Source of the DNA: Myxococcus guangdongensis
Lineage (GTDB): Bacteria > Myxococcota > Myxococcia > Myxococcales > Myxococcaceae
Length of the DNA: 64,000 bases
Direction of reading: 5' to 3'
Assembly (NCBI RefSeq): GCF_024198255.1
Contig: NZ_JAJVKW010000004.1
Coordinates: 744,001-808,000 of the forward strand
The number at the start of each line of letters is the position of its first letter. The stretch's first letter is position 1. Under the pieces are notes generated by a model that was not told the origin of the DNA, did not search any database, and was given only the letters and a program-made list of their open reading frames with translations. Shown here one piece after another: positions 1 through 10,900 of this stretch. The translations under genes were made by a program, and so were the position numbers.

Positions 1-205
1 GCGCCGCGGCCAGGGCGCCCGCGTCGGGCGTGGCGGCGTCGGCGGTGGCCTGCGTGACGGCGGCCTCCTGCGTGGCGGTGGCCATGCGCTGCTTCCACCA
101 CCACACGCCCCCGGCCGCGCCGCCGAGGATGAGTGACACGGCGACCACGGGCCCGATGGGGCTCCGCTTGGGAGGTGCACCGAGGGTGGGGAGGTTCGGC
201 CGCAT
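1..205 (-). CDS. Membrane-anchored protein of unknown function, N-terminal fragment
   Basis: Only the first 68 codons are in the window; the gene runs off the left edge. The ATG at 205 has a GGAG five bases upstream. The N-terminus is a short proline- and basic-rich cytoplasmic stretch, then one hydrophobic segment at about residues 17-36 ending in three tryptophans and a lysine, which fits a single membrane anchor. An alanine/threonine-rich, probably disordered linker follows. This N-in arrangement suits a protein whose main domain lies in the periplasm, but that domain is outside the window, so no function can be given. It lies downstream of the encapsulin/regulator group on the same strand, separated by a terminator hairpin. 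Confidence 0.7.
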   Translation of the reverse strand, partial: MRPNLPTLGAPPKRSPIGPVVAVSLILGGAAGGVWWWKQRMATATQEAAVTQATADAATPDAGALAAA

Positions 206-223
206 GCTGGCTCCATGAGTCGG

Positions 224-256
224 AAAAGAGTGAGCGGGCGCGAAACTCGCGCCCGC
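224..256 (-). terminator. Intrinsic terminator after the encapsulin/regulator genes
   Basis: A perfect 10-bp stem (234-243 with 247-256) has a three-base loop. On the minus strand it is followed a few bases later by a run of four T (224-227). It sits 26 bases after the response regulator stop and before the partial gene at the window edge, so it should end the encB-encA-regulator transcript. Confidence 0.7.
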
Positions 257-281
257 GACGAGGAATTCCGCCAACCGAGGG

Positions 282-1706
<1,425 letters not shown>

Positions 1707-1731
1707 GGGAACAGGGGGCAGGGTGGCCGGA

Positions 1732-2598
1732 CTACCGACGGGCCACAGCCGCGGGAGCGCCCTCGAGGGTGCAGATGGCGTCCGGGTGCTTGATGCGCAG
1801 GAGCAGCGCCTCCAGCACGCGGAACGGGTGGTTCATCCGCGACGCGCCCAGGTACGCGGCCACCATGTCCATGGAGACCGCCAGGTCCATGTTCTCGCGG
1901 CCGGTGGACACCACCACGCCCGAGTCGCCGCGCAGGCGGTTGGACTGGTAGACGCCGTCGGCGGCCAGCTGCTTGATGGTCTCGATCTCCAGCACGCCCG
2001 TCTTCTCGTAGATGCGGTGCAGCTGCGAGTAGAGCTTGGGCGACAGCACCACGGCGTAGGGGCCGAAGTGGCCGTGCTCGTTGAGCGTGCGCGTGGCCTC
2101 GACGATGGCCTGGAACCCGCCACCCGCCGCCGTCCAGTCACCGAGCGGCACGGTGAGCCGGCCATTGGCCGTCATCAGGCCCTCGTAGCCCAGGCGCGCG
2201 TCGCCGTAGAAGATGAGCTCGTCCTCCTGCTGCGCGCACAGCGCCGCGGCGCCGGCGGCGGCCGAGACATCCAGCGGCATGTTGTGCGTGCGCGCCGCCT
2301 CGATGTCCCGCCAGTGCAGCAGGAAGTCCTTGTAGATGATGGGGATGGTCTTGAACTTGCGAGCGTCCGTGAAGACCATCGCGGTCTCCTGCTCGCCGAC
2401 GATGTCCACCGCGCCCGGGGACACGCCCTGGAACTCGTCGTAGGGCACCGTCTGCACGCCCGCGCCCAGCGGACCGTAGATGTCGAGGATGCGGCGGCCC
2501 ACGAGCGAGCGGCGCGCCACCTGGATGACGGTTTCATTCAGGCGCGCCCACTCCTCCTCGCGGAGCGGGTTCTCGGCATGTCCAAGGAAGTCAGGCAT
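1732..2598 (-). CDS. encA: Encapsulin shell protein EncA
   Basis: 288 residues with an HK97-type fold family signature; the N-terminus MPDFLGHAENPLREEEWARL and most of the chain look nearly identical to the M. xanthus EncA sequence as I remember it. Shell subunits self-assemble into an icosahedral protein compartment that holds ferritin-like cargo and stores iron in the cytoplasm. Start: ATG at 2598 with GGAG about nine bases upstream. It lies 46 bases after the cargo gene encB, transcribed in the same direction, and 25 bases before an NtrC-type regulator gene. The last few residues (after GAPAAVA) are where I expect variation between species. Identity is very likely; iron storage is inferred from the family. 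Confidence 0.97.
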   Translation of the reverse strand: MPDFLGHAENPLREEEWARLNETVIQVARRSLVGRRILDIYGPLGAGVQTVPYDEFQGVSPGAVDIVGEQETAMVFTDARKFKTIPIIYKDFLLHWRDIEAARTHNMPLDVSAAAGAAALCAQQEDELIFYGDARLGYEGLMTANGRLTVPLGDWTAAGGGFQAIVEATRTLNEHGHFGPYAVVLSPKLYSQLHRIYEKTGVLEIETIKQLAADGVYQSNRLRGDSGVVVSTGRENMDLAVSMDMVAAYLGASRMNHPFRVLEALLLRIKHPDAICTLEGAPAAVARR

Positions 2599-2644
2599 CG
2601 AACAATCTCCGGATCAACATCAGGGAGAAAAGAGGGGAACGTCG

Positions 2645-3124
2645 TCAGCGATTGCCGCCACCACCACCGCCACCCCGGCGCAGCGAGCCCACCGTGAGGG
2701 GGTGGGACTCGACGGCGGGCGGCGGGGCGGGCAGGCCATACATGAGCCGCTGCGGGGGCAGGGCGGTGAGGGGCTCCACCGGAGAGCGGCCGTTGAGGAC
2801 CTGCTGGGGCGGCGGTGGAGGAGGCGGGGGCGCGAGCACCGTGGCGGGAGGCGGCGCCTCGCCCACGGCCTGCTGGAAGTGTCCCGGCGCGATGGGCGTG
2901 GTGAAGCGCGAGTCCTGGTGGGAGTCGAGCAGGCGCAGCATGTGGACCGCCTCGGACACGTGCTCCTTCTCCTCCGTCGCCAGGTGGAGGAAGAAGGCCC
3001 GCACCTCGGGGTGCGAGGAGGCCCGGGCGAAGGCCTCGTACTCGTTGATGGTCTCGAGCTCGCGCGCCAGCACGAGGCGGATACGCGCCACATCGTCCAG
3101 GTCGCTGTCCGGTAGGTCGGCCAT
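2645..3124 (-). CDS. encB: Encapsulated ferritin-like cargo protein EncB
   Basis: 159 residues from the ATG at 3124 (an in-frame ATG at 3214 would add 30 residues unlike a cargo N-terminus). Residues 10-65 form a glutamate-rich ferritin-like helical pair with Glu22, Glu24, Glu28 and the ExxH motif Glu52-His55, expected to bind and oxidise Fe(II). Residues 85-140 are proline-rich and disordered, with an eight-proline run. The C-terminus carries LTVGSLRR (143-150), the recognised encapsulin targeting peptide, followed by a seven-glycine tail. It precedes encA by 46 bases, so cargo and shell should be co-expressed. M. xanthus EncB has this architecture. The glycine tail after the targeting peptide is a small oddity. 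Confidence 0.92.
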   Translation of the reverse strand: MADLPDSDLDDVARIRLVLARELETINEYEAFARASSHPEVRAFFLHLATEEKEHVSEAVHMLRLLDSHQDSRFTTPIAPGHFQQAVGEAPPPATVLAPPPPPPPPQQVLNGRSPVEPLTALPPQRLMYGLPAPPPAVESHPLTVGSLRRGGGGGGGNR

Positions 3125-3190
3125 TGAGGACGGACCCTCGCAATCCGCCGGGGGCACCGTCAAGAGAAACAGGGGCCCTGGGTTTCCCTC

Positions 3191-3219
3191 TTCATGCCAC
3201 TTGACGTCACGCATAGAGT
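3191..3219 (+). promoter_or_regulatory. Candidate promoter for murJ with TAGAGT -10 box
   Basis: TAGAGT at 3214-3219 lies nine bases before the murJ GTG; TTCATG at 3191-3196 stands 17 bases upstream as a weak -35. The palindrome TGACGTCA (3202-3209) lies between them. If used, the transcript would begin within a few bases of the start codon (leaderless). Position is suggestive; box matches are weak. Confidence 0.3.
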
Positions 3220-3228
3220 CCCCGGCCC

Positions 3229-4929
3229 GTGACCGCCTCCGTGCCCGAGCCTTCCCCGACTCCTCCCGCCTCGCCAGGTCGGTCCGAACGCTCGGGGGGA
3301 AAGGGCGCGATGCTCGTGGCCACGGGCATCCTCGCCTCGCGCCTCATGGGCCTGGTGCGCGAGCGCGTCTTCGCCCACTACCTGGGCAACGCGGAGGCCG
3401 CCGCCGTCTTCAAGGCGGCGCTGCGCATCCCCAACTTCCTGCAGAACCTCTTTGGCGAAGGTGTCCTCTCCGGCTCCTTCATCCCCGTGTACGCCCAGCT
3501 GCTGGGCCGCAAGGACACGGAGCAGGCGGACCGGGTGGCGGGCGCGGTCTTCGGCCTCTTGTCCCTGGCGACGGCGGTGCTGGTGTGCGCGGGCATGCTG
3601 TTCACGCCCGTGTTCGTGGACCTCATCGCCCCGGGCTTCGAGGGCCACGCGCGCGAGCTGGCCATCCGCGTGGTGCGCATCCTCTTCCCGGGCACCGGCT
3701 TCCTGGTGCTGAGCGCCTGGTGTCTGGGCATCCTCAACAGCCACCGGCGCTTCCTGCTGTCGTACCTGGCGCCCGTCGTCTGGAACGGGGCCATCATCGC
3801 CACGCTGCTGGTCATCGGCGGCCGTTATGGCGAGGACCGGCTGGTGGAGCTTCTGGCCTATGGCGTGGTGGCCGGCGGCTTCCTCCAGTTCGCGGTGCAG
3901 GTGCCCCGCACGCTCCAGTTGTTGGGGAAGTTCCGCCCGTCGCTGTCCGCGGCGACGGAACCGGTGCGGCAGGTGCTGCGCAGCTTCGGCCCGGTGGTGC
4001 TGGGGCGCGGCGTGGTGCAGTTCAGCGCCTGGGTGGACACCGCCTTCGCCACGCTCATCTCCGAGCGCGCCATGTCCTCGCTGGTCTATGCGCAGACCAT
4101 CTACCTCATCCCGGTGAGCCTCTTTGGCATGGCGGTGTCCGCGGCGGAGCTGCCGGAGATGGCCCGCGCGGCCGACGGCGCCGGGACGGAGGAGGTCTCC
4201 GCGAAGCTGCGTCAGCGCATCGACGGCGGGGCGCGGCGCATCGCCTTCTGGGTGGTGCCCTCCGCGGCGGCCTTCCTGTTCCTGGGCGACATGGTGGCGG
4301 CGGCGCTCCTGCAGACGGGCCGCTTCGACGCGGCGGACTCGCGCTACCTCTGGTACCTGCTCATGGGCGCGGCCGTGGGGCTGGTGGCCTCCACCGTGGG
4401 CCGGCTGTATGCCTCCGCCTTCTATGCCCTCAAGGACCCCAAGACGCCTCTGCGCTTCGCCATCGTCCGCGTGGCGGTGGGCTCCGTGGGCGCCTGGGTC
4501 CTGGGCCTGCGCCTGCCCGGGTGGCTGGGGCTGCCCTCGGAGCTGGGCGCGCTGGGGCTCACGCTCGCCAGCGGGCTCGTCGCCTGGCTCGAGTCGTATC
4601 TCCTGCGCCGCAAGCTGACCCGGCAGCTGGGGCCGGTGGGGGTTCCTCCCGGGCTGCTGCCCCGGCTGTGGGGCGCGGCCGTCATCGCGGGCCTCGTGGC
4701 CCTGGGCGTGAAGCTGGGGCTCGCCGCCATGCTGGGCCCCATGCCGGGAGTGCAGGCGGAGTGGGGTGGGGCCTACCTCGCACCCCCCAGGCTGCATCCC
4801 GTCCTGGGCTTGCTGGCCGTCGCCATCCCCATGGGCGGCATCTATTTCGCGGTCGCCGCGGCGCTGGGTGTCCCGGAGGCTGGCGCGGTGTTCCGCAAGG
4901 TCTCCGGGCGGCTGCGCCGGACGCGCTAA
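3229..4929 (+). CDS. murJ: Lipid II flippase MurJ (MviN family)
   Basis: 566 residues, close to the family's usual size, almost wholly hydrophobic with about 14 membrane segments. The N-terminal region after a short proline/serine-rich lead contains the typical ASRLMGLVRERVFAHYLG segment and the LPNFLQNLFGEG-like stretch, which mark MviN/MurJ. It moves lipid-linked peptidoglycan precursor across the inner membrane. Start is taken as GTG at 3229, reading MTASVPEPSP. It is divergent from encB with about 104 bases between start codons. The final 30 residues form a basic tail (RKVSGRLRRTR). A related function, such as exopolysaccharide flipping by the same superfamily, cannot be excluded by eye, but the MurJ signature is strong. 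Confidence 0.93.
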   Translation: MTASVPEPSPTPPASPGRSERSGGKGAMLVATGILASRLMGLVRERVFAHYLGNAEAAAVFKAALRIPNFLQNLFGEGVLSGSFIPVYAQLLGRKDTEQADRVAGAVFGLLSLATAVLVCAGMLFTPVFVDLIAPGFEGHARELAIRVVRILFPGTGFLVLSAWCLGILNSHRRFLLSYLAPVVWNGAIIATLLVIGGRYGEDRLVELLAYGVVAGGFLQFAVQVPRTLQLLGKFRPSLSAATEPVRQVLRSFGPVVLGRGVVQFSAWVDTAFATLISERAMSSLVYAQTIYLIPVSLFGMAVSAAELPEMARAADGAGTEEVSAKLRQRIDGGARRIAFWVVPSAAAFLFLGDMVAAALLQTGRFDAADSRYLWYLLMGAAVGLVASTVGRLYASAFYALKDPKTPLRFAIVRVAVGSVGAWVLGLRLPGWLGLPSELGALGLTLASGLVAWLESYLLRRKLTRQLGPVGVPPGLLPRLWGAAVIAGLVALGVKLGLAAMLGPMPGVQAEWGGAYLAPPRLHPVLGLLAVAIPMGGIYFAVAAALGVPEAGAVFRKVSGRLRRTR

Positions 4930-5166
4930 GTGCTCGCCAATGCTCGACTCCTCAGGGAGCGGGCAGCAGGTGGTTGGAGTAGCAAGAAGGGGGCGGGAGG
5001 GATGGTGCGGAGGGGGGCGTCCGTTAGGGTCCTGGCGGTGGTGTGGGCCGCGTGCTCCTCTTCGGGGCTTCCTCCGAACAGGGCGCGCGTGTAGAGTGCG
5101 CCGCCTTTTTCATGGGCCAGGCTTCACGGGAAGTCTGGCTGACTTCGTCTCAGGAAGGTCTCGGCA

Positions 5167-7158
5167 GTGAGCGACGAGAAGAACGGTTCCAATGCGGGCG
5201 GTCCGGGCGGGATGGGCGGCCCCAAGAAGCCGAAGGCCACCTTCGGTGACGTGATGCTCGGCATCCCTTCGGGCGGCAGCGGCCGTGGCGAGGGTCCTCG
5301 CGGCGGCGGCGAGCGCGGCGGTCCCGGTCAGGGCCGTGACGCGCGTCCCCGCTCCGAGGGAGGGGCTCCGCGCGACGAGCGCCGTCCTCCTCGTGGCCAG
5401 GGCGGTCAGGAGCGGGGAGGAGGCGAGCGCCGCGGTGGCGGCGAGCGCCGGCCGTCCGGTCCCATGGTCGTCGTGAAGCGCGCGTCGGGCGCCATCGAGA
5501 CGCGAGGCCCGGTGGGGGAGAACCCCGCCGAGGCGACCGCGACCGCCGAGGCGACCACCGCGGAGGCCGAGGCCTCTGGCGCGCCGACCACGGCTCCCGC
5601 GCCGCGCCCTGTGGCGCCGACGCCGGTGTCGACCGCGCTCTACGAGGAGGTCCCCGAGGCCGAGTCCTTCGCCGAGATGTTCGAGGCGCAGGCCAAGGAG
5701 GGTGGGGCGCCGGGTCGCCGGGGCGTGCGGCTGGGCGAGAAGGTCAAGGGCACCATCTTCCAGCTCGGCGCGGACACCGCGTTCGTGTCGCTGGAGGGCG
5801 CGTCCAAGAGCGAGGCGATGATCGAGCTGCGCGAGCTCAAGGACGACGAGGGCATCCTGCGCTACGGCGTGGGTGACAGCCTGGATGCGCACGTCATCGA
5901 GGTGGGCGCCAAGGGCATCGTGCTGAGCCGCGCGCTGGCCAAGGGCAGCGCGTCCATGGCGATGCTGGCCGAGGCCCGCGCGTCGGGCATGCCCGTCGAG
6001 GGCATGGTGCTGAGCGTGAACAAGGGCGGCGTGGAGGTCGCCATCGGCGACGTGCGCGCGTTCTGCCCCATCAGCCAGCTGGACCTGCGCTACGTGGAGA
6101 AGCCGGACCAGTTCATCGGCGAGAAGCTCAAGTTCCGCGTCACCGAGGTGCGGGACCGCAACGTGGTGCTCTCGCGCCGCTCGCTGCTCGAGGACGAGCA
6201 GCGCGAGCTGGCCGCGGAGACGCGCAAGACCCTGGGCGATGGCAAGGTCGTCAAGGGCAAGGTCACTGGCGTTCGCGACTTCGGCGTGTTCGTGGACCTG
6301 GGCGGCGTGGAGGGGATGATTCCCGTCTCCGAGCTCTCGTACACGCGCGTGGGTCACCCCAGCGACGTGGTGAAGGTCGGTGACGACGTGGAGGTGGAGA
6401 TCCTGCGCATGGAGGCCGCGCAGCCCAACTCCCCCGACAAGACCAAGCAGAAGGAGCGCATCACGCTGTCCATGCGCTCGCGGCAGGAGGACCCGTTCAA
6501 GAAGGCCATCTCTGAGATCAAGGAGGGGGACCGTCTGCAGGGCAAGGTCGTCCGGCTCCAGCAGTTCGGCGCCTTCGTGGAGCTGCGTCCGGGTGTGGAT
6601 GGCCTGGTGCACATCTCCGCGTTGAGCGACCGCCGCATCGCGCACCCGCGCGACGTGGTGAAGGAAGGCGAGACCATCTGGGTCGCCGTCGAGAAGATCG
6701 ACGAGAAGGACAAGCGCATCGGCCTGCGCCGCATCTCCGAGGAGGAGGCGCAGCGTCCCCCCGAGGAGCGTCCGGCCGCTTCGGCGGAGAAGGCCGCGCC
6801 CGCGGCTCCCGCGGCGCCCCGTCCCAAGGTGGGCCAGGTCGTCGTCGGCAAGGTGGACCGCATCGAGCCGTACGGTGTCTTCCTCGCGTTCCCCGGTGGC
6901 AAGGGCCTGCTCCCCGCGAGCGAGACGGGCACCGAGCGCGGCACCGATCTGCGCAAGCACTACGCGCTGGGCCAGGAGGTGAAGGTGGCCATCCTGGACA
7001 TCGACGCGTCCGGGAAGATCCGCCTGTCCGTCACCGCCGCGATTCGCGCGGAGGAGCGCGCCGAGGTGGAGGCGTGGCAGAAGACGCAGCAGCCGCAGGG
7101 CGCGGGCAAGAAGGGCTTCGGCACCATGGCCGATCTCTTCAGCAAGCTCGGCAAGTGA
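5167..7158 (+). CDS. RNA-binding protein with five S1 domains (ribosomal S1-like)
   Basis: 663 residues. Residues 1-185 are a low-complexity Gly/Arg/Pro-rich region with RGG-like repeats and then an Ala/Thr/Pro/Glu linker. Five S1 OB-fold domains follow at about 195-260, 275-345, 355-440, 452-525 and 557-630; the third and fourth carry the classic GVFVDLGGVEGMIPVSELS and GAFVELRPGVDGLVHIS cores. S1 domains bind single-stranded RNA and help ribosomes load mRNA or protect transcripts. The long N-terminal RGG-type region is not part of canonical S1, so this is probably an auxiliary RNA-binding protein rather than rpsA. Start is GTG at 5167 with AGGAAGG about eight bases upstream. A 237-base leader separates it from murJ, with TAGAGT at 5092-5097 as a possible -10. 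Confidence 0.88.
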   Translation: MSDEKNGSNAGGPGGMGGPKKPKATFGDVMLGIPSGGSGRGEGPRGGGERGGPGQGRDARPRSEGGAPRDERRPPRGQGGQERGGGERRGGGERRPSGPMVVVKRASGAIETRGPVGENPAEATATAEATTAEAEASGAPTTAPAPRPVAPTPVSTALYEEVPEAESFAEMFEAQAKEGGAPGRRGVRLGEKVKGTIFQLGADTAFVSLEGASKSEAMIELRELKDDEGILRYGVGDSLDAHVIEVGAKGIVLSRALAKGSASMAMLAEARASGMPVEGMVLSVNKGGVEVAIGDVRAFCPISQLDLRYVEKPDQFIGEKLKFRVTEVRDRNVVLSRRSLLEDEQRELAAETRKTLGDGKVVKGKVTGVRDFGVFVDLGGVEGMIPVSELSYTRVGHPSDVVKVGDDVEVEILRMEAAQPNSPDKTKQKERITLSMRSRQEDPFKKAISEIKEGDRLQGKVVRLQQFGAFVELRPGVDGLVHISALSDRRIAHPRDVVKEGETIWVAVEKIDEKDKRIGLRRISEEEAQRPPEERPAASAEKAAPAAPAAPRPKVGQVVVGKVDRIEPYGVFLAFPGGKGLLPASETGTERGTDLRKHYALGQEVKVAILDIDASGKIRLSVTAAIRAEERAEVEAWQKTQQPQGAGKKGFGTMADLFSKLGK

Positions 7159-7173
7159 TTCACATCGCGCGCT

Positions 7174-7198
7174 CGAGCACGTGTTGGATGCGTGCTCG
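7174..7198 (+). terminator. Hairpin after the S1-domain gene
   Basis: An 8-bp perfect stem (7174-7181 with 7191-7198) with a nine-base loop begins 16 bases after the S1-domain stop codon. There is no U-tract, so termination is inferred from position. Confidence 0.45.
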
Positions 7199-7217
7199 GG
7201 TTCCCTCGAAATAGATG

Positions 7218-7246
7218 TTGCAGTCCCCGGCGAGGGGCGGTACTAC
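7218..7246 (+). promoter_or_regulatory. Candidate promoter of the initiator tRNA pair
   Basis: TTGCAG (7218-7223) and TACTAC (7241-7246) are exactly 17 bases apart, and the second box ends 15 bases before the mature tRNA 5' end. Box matches to the sigma-70 consensus are partial; the spacing and placement are what support it. Confidence 0.45.
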
Positions 7247-7261
7247 CTCCCTCGCCGCTGA

Positions 7262-7335
<74 letters not shown>

Positions 7336-7343
7336 TGAGGAAG

Positions 7344-7377
7344 CCAGAGGTTCGGTGAATCAAAGCCGAACCTCTGG
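7344..7377 (+). terminator. Hairpin between the two initiator tRNA genes
   Basis: A perfect 12-bp stem (7344-7355 with 7366-7377) has a ten-base loop and is followed by TGTTTAAAG, which is only a weak U-tract. It begins eight bases after the first tRNA and could end transcription or direct 3' processing of the first copy. Confidence 0.6.
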
Positions 7378-7402
7378 TGTTTAAAGGCAGACATCAACAT
7401 GA

Positions 7403-7476
<74 letters not shown>

Positions 7477-7490
7477 TGATGTTTCAAGAG

Positions 7491-7529
7491 ACCCCATCCT
7501 CCCGCTCCGGAGGATGGGGTTTTGCTTTT
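7491..7529 (+). terminator. Rho-independent terminator of the tRNA pair
   Basis: A perfect 12-bp GC-rich stem (7491-7502 with 7509-7520) has a six-base loop and is followed by TTTTGCTTTT. This is the clearest intrinsic terminator in the window. Confidence 0.88.
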
Positions 7530-7967
7530 GGAGCGCCTTGCTCCGCGGGTTCCGCGCGTCTCGCCTCTGGCGCGCGTCGAGCCCTCTGGAGGCCTCCCTG
7601 CAGCTGTCCCGGCTGGGACACTTTGTCCGGTGTGCGGGTCATCCCTGACTTGACTCTGGAGAAACTGGGTAGGTCCGTCCTCACTGAAATGTGTGCCAGG
7701 GACATTGCAACCCTCTGTTCTCACTGAAGATCTTTTTGGGCCGGGTCTCCCGTGCTCATGAAAATCTCCTGCCAGCGTAGAAAAAACCGCTTTGTCGCCT
7801 TTCAACCTACATCAGTAAAGGCACTAATCTCTCCAACAGGTGACAATTTGTCACCTGGGGGCCTTCCCGAAGAGATCCGTGTACCCGGCGAGGTGGCTGG
7901 GGCGCGCAATACCCGTCTCTTCGGGGTGGCTTCCTACCCCCGCGCTTTCCCAAGGGAGCACCCCCAC
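7530..7967 (+). other. 438-base leader region upstream of the M36 protease gene
   Basis: No gene is supported here. The stretch is less GC-rich than its surroundings near 7750-7850. It contains a 21-base perfect palindrome (annotated separately) and, next to the gene, the ribosome binding site AAGGGAG at 7952-7958. An in-frame ATG at 7752 would extend the protease, but the added 72 residues do not look like a signal peptide and the GTG at 7968 is preferred. Confidence 0.6.
7837..7857. promoter_or_regulatory. 21-base palindrome, probable operator
   Basis: CAGGTGACA and TGTCACCTG form perfect 9-base arms around a three-base centre. The site is 111 bases before the protease start and just downstream of an AT-richer stretch. 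Its size and symmetry fit a dimeric repressor or activator site; the protein is unknown. Confidence 0.5.
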
Positions 7968-10900
7968 GTGAGAAGGTTTGTTGCCAAGCTGTCCGGCCTG
8001 GCGCTGGTACTTTCGGGTACCGGTTCCTTCGCTCGGACGCTGCCGAACTACGACGCATACCTCGAAGCCAAGCCCGCGGAGCCCAAGTCCGCGAGCCTCA
8101 AGTCCGCGGCGGGTGACACGCGTGCGCGTGTCTCTCAGCGCGCGGAGGGTTCGAGTGCTCCTCGTTTCATCTGGGCTCGGACCACGGATGCTCAGAAGTC
8201 GCAGCGGGCGAAGTACGCGAAGATGGCGCCCGAGGCCGCGGCGCTGTCCCAGCTGAAGGACTACGCCTCCGACTTCGGCCTTCGGTCCTTCGAGGAGGCC
8301 GGCGCGCGCGTCACCTCCGTGAAGCTGCTCGGCAACGCCCGGCTCGTCACGCTGACGCAGGAGCTCGGCGGCGTCGAGGTGTTCCGCAACAACGTGACGG
8401 TGCTGCTCGACAAGGGCAACTCGGTGGTGGGCCTGTCCGGCGCGCTGTCCGAGCACGTGTCCTCGAGCCCGGTCCCCGAGCGCCTGGCGTTCAAGGGGAA
8501 CGCGAGCGCCGCCATCTCCGCCGCGTACCAGGACGTCACCGGCACGCGCCTGGACCCGAGCCTGCTGGCGCAGGTCAAGAGCGCCCGGCCCGGGGACCGG
8601 TACACGCACTTCTCGCTCGCGACGTATGCGCGTCCGCTCGAGGAGGGGCTGCGCGTCCCGGCCCGTGCCCGGCCGGTCTACTACCCGTTCGAGGACCGGC
8701 TCGTCCCCGCGTACTACGTGGAGGTGCAGAGCGGGCGTGAGGACAGCCTCGAGTGGGATGCGTACTCGTACGTCGTCTCCGCCGTGGATGGGCAGATCCT
8801 CATGCGCAAGAACCTGCGCGAGGAGGCCGCCTTCAGCTACCGCGCGTTCGCGGACACCACGCCGCCGTACACGCCGCATGACGGCCCCGCGGGCACCAAC
8901 GCAAGCCCGCACCCGGATGGCGCGCCCACGGGCTTCCGGCCGGCCTTCGTGGCCCCCTCGCTCATCACGCTGCAGAACGCGCCCTTCAGCCGGAACGACC
9001 CGTGGCTGCCCGCGGACGCGACGGTGACCACGGGCAACAACGTGGACGCCTACGCGGACCTCGTGGCGCCCCCGCGCTTCTCCGACGGAGACCTGCGCCC
9101 CACCGTCACCGCGCCCGGGGTGTTCGACCGCACCATGCGGTTCGACATGCGGCCCAACATCAACGACGAGCAGATCGCCGCGGCGACCACCAGCCTGTTC
9201 TTCGTGAACAACTGGCTGCACGACTGGTACTACGACTCCGGCTTCGACGAGTCGACGGGCAACGCGCAGACCGACAACTTCGGTCGCGGTGGCATCGGCG
9301 GTGACCCGGTCCTCGCGGAGGCGCAGGACTACAGCGGCACCAACAACGCGAACATGGCGACGCCGGCGGACGGTGCCTCGCCCGTCATGCAGATGTACGT
9401 CTTCAACGCGGAGAACTTCGCGACGTTGACGGTGACGGCCCCCTCCGAGATCGCGGGTGTCATCCCCGTGGGCCTGTCCATGGACATGGGACCCCAGGGC
9501 TTCGACATCACCCGGCCGGTCGTCGCCGCGCTGGATGCGACGGGCCCTCAGTCGACGGATCGTGATGGCTGCAGCGCCATCACCAACGCGGCCGAGGTGG
9601 CGGGGAACATCGCCCTCATCGATCGCGGCGGTCCTCCCGACTGCTCCTTCCTCATCAAGGCGCAGAATGCCGAGGCGGCGGGTGCCGTGGCCGTCATCTT
9701 CGGCAACCACGTGGCGGGTGCGATCGGTCACATCGCCGGAAACTCCCGGACCCTCTCCATTCCCACGGTCTTCATCTCCCTGCCGGACGCGACCCGCATC
9801 CGCAACGCGACCGGCGTGACGGTGCACCTCGCCCGCACCGCGACGTACCGGCCGGATGGCACCGTCGACAACTTCATCGTGGCCCACGAGTGGGGTCACT
9901 ACATCAGCAATCGTCTCGTCCAGAACTCCGCGGGCCTCACCAACAACCAGGGCCGCGCGATGGGCGAGGGCTGGGCGGACTTCCACGGACTGCTGATGAT
10001 CACGCGTCCGGAGGATCTCCAGGTCGAGTCCAACGCCAACTGGATGGGCGCCTACGGCCCGGGCGAGTTCGCCACGCGCGCCATCTCCCGGGACAGTGCC
10101 TTCTACGGCATCCGCCGGGTGGCGTACTCGTCGGACATGGCGAAGAACGCGCTGACGTTCCGTCACATCATGGAGGGGGTGGCGCTGCCCACCACCGCGC
10201 CCTTCTCGCCGAACGCCAGCCCCAACTACCAGGTCCACAACTCGGGTGAGATCTGGGCCACCATGCTCTGGGAGGCGTACACGTCCCTGCTGCGGGCCCA
10301 CCCGTTCGAGGACGCCCAGGCGCGCATGAAGCGCTACCTGGTCACCGGCTACATGCTGACGCCGGCCGCGCCGACCTACAGCGAGGCGCGCAACGCCCTC
10401 ATCGCCGCCGCCGAGGCGAATGACCCCGAGGACGCGCAGCGCTTCTGGGTGGCCTTCGCCAAGCGCGGCATGGGGCCTGGCGCCGTCTCTCCGACGCGCG
10501 GTTCCACCACGCACACGGGGGTCATCGAGAGCTTCAAGGTCGGCGCCTCGCTCGAGTTCGTGGCGCTCACGCTCGCGGACGACTCTCCGGCCGGTTCGTG
10601 TGATCGCGACGGCGTGCTCGACAACGGTGAGACGGGCCGACTGGTCCTGACGGTCGCCAACAATGGCTCGGTGCCGGCGAACGCGAGCACCGCCACGGTC
10701 ATCTCGCCCACGCGAGGCATCACCCTCGGCAACAACGGGGTCGTCACGATTCCGGCGCTGGGCTCCTTCGAGCAGGCGACGGTGTCCATCCCGGTGACGC
10801 TGACGGACGCGGCGCCCCGCGCGGTGGCGGAGTTCACTGTCGCCCTCCGGGATCCCGACAGCGCGAACCCCGGCGACGTGGTCGCCTCGCTGGCCGCCAC

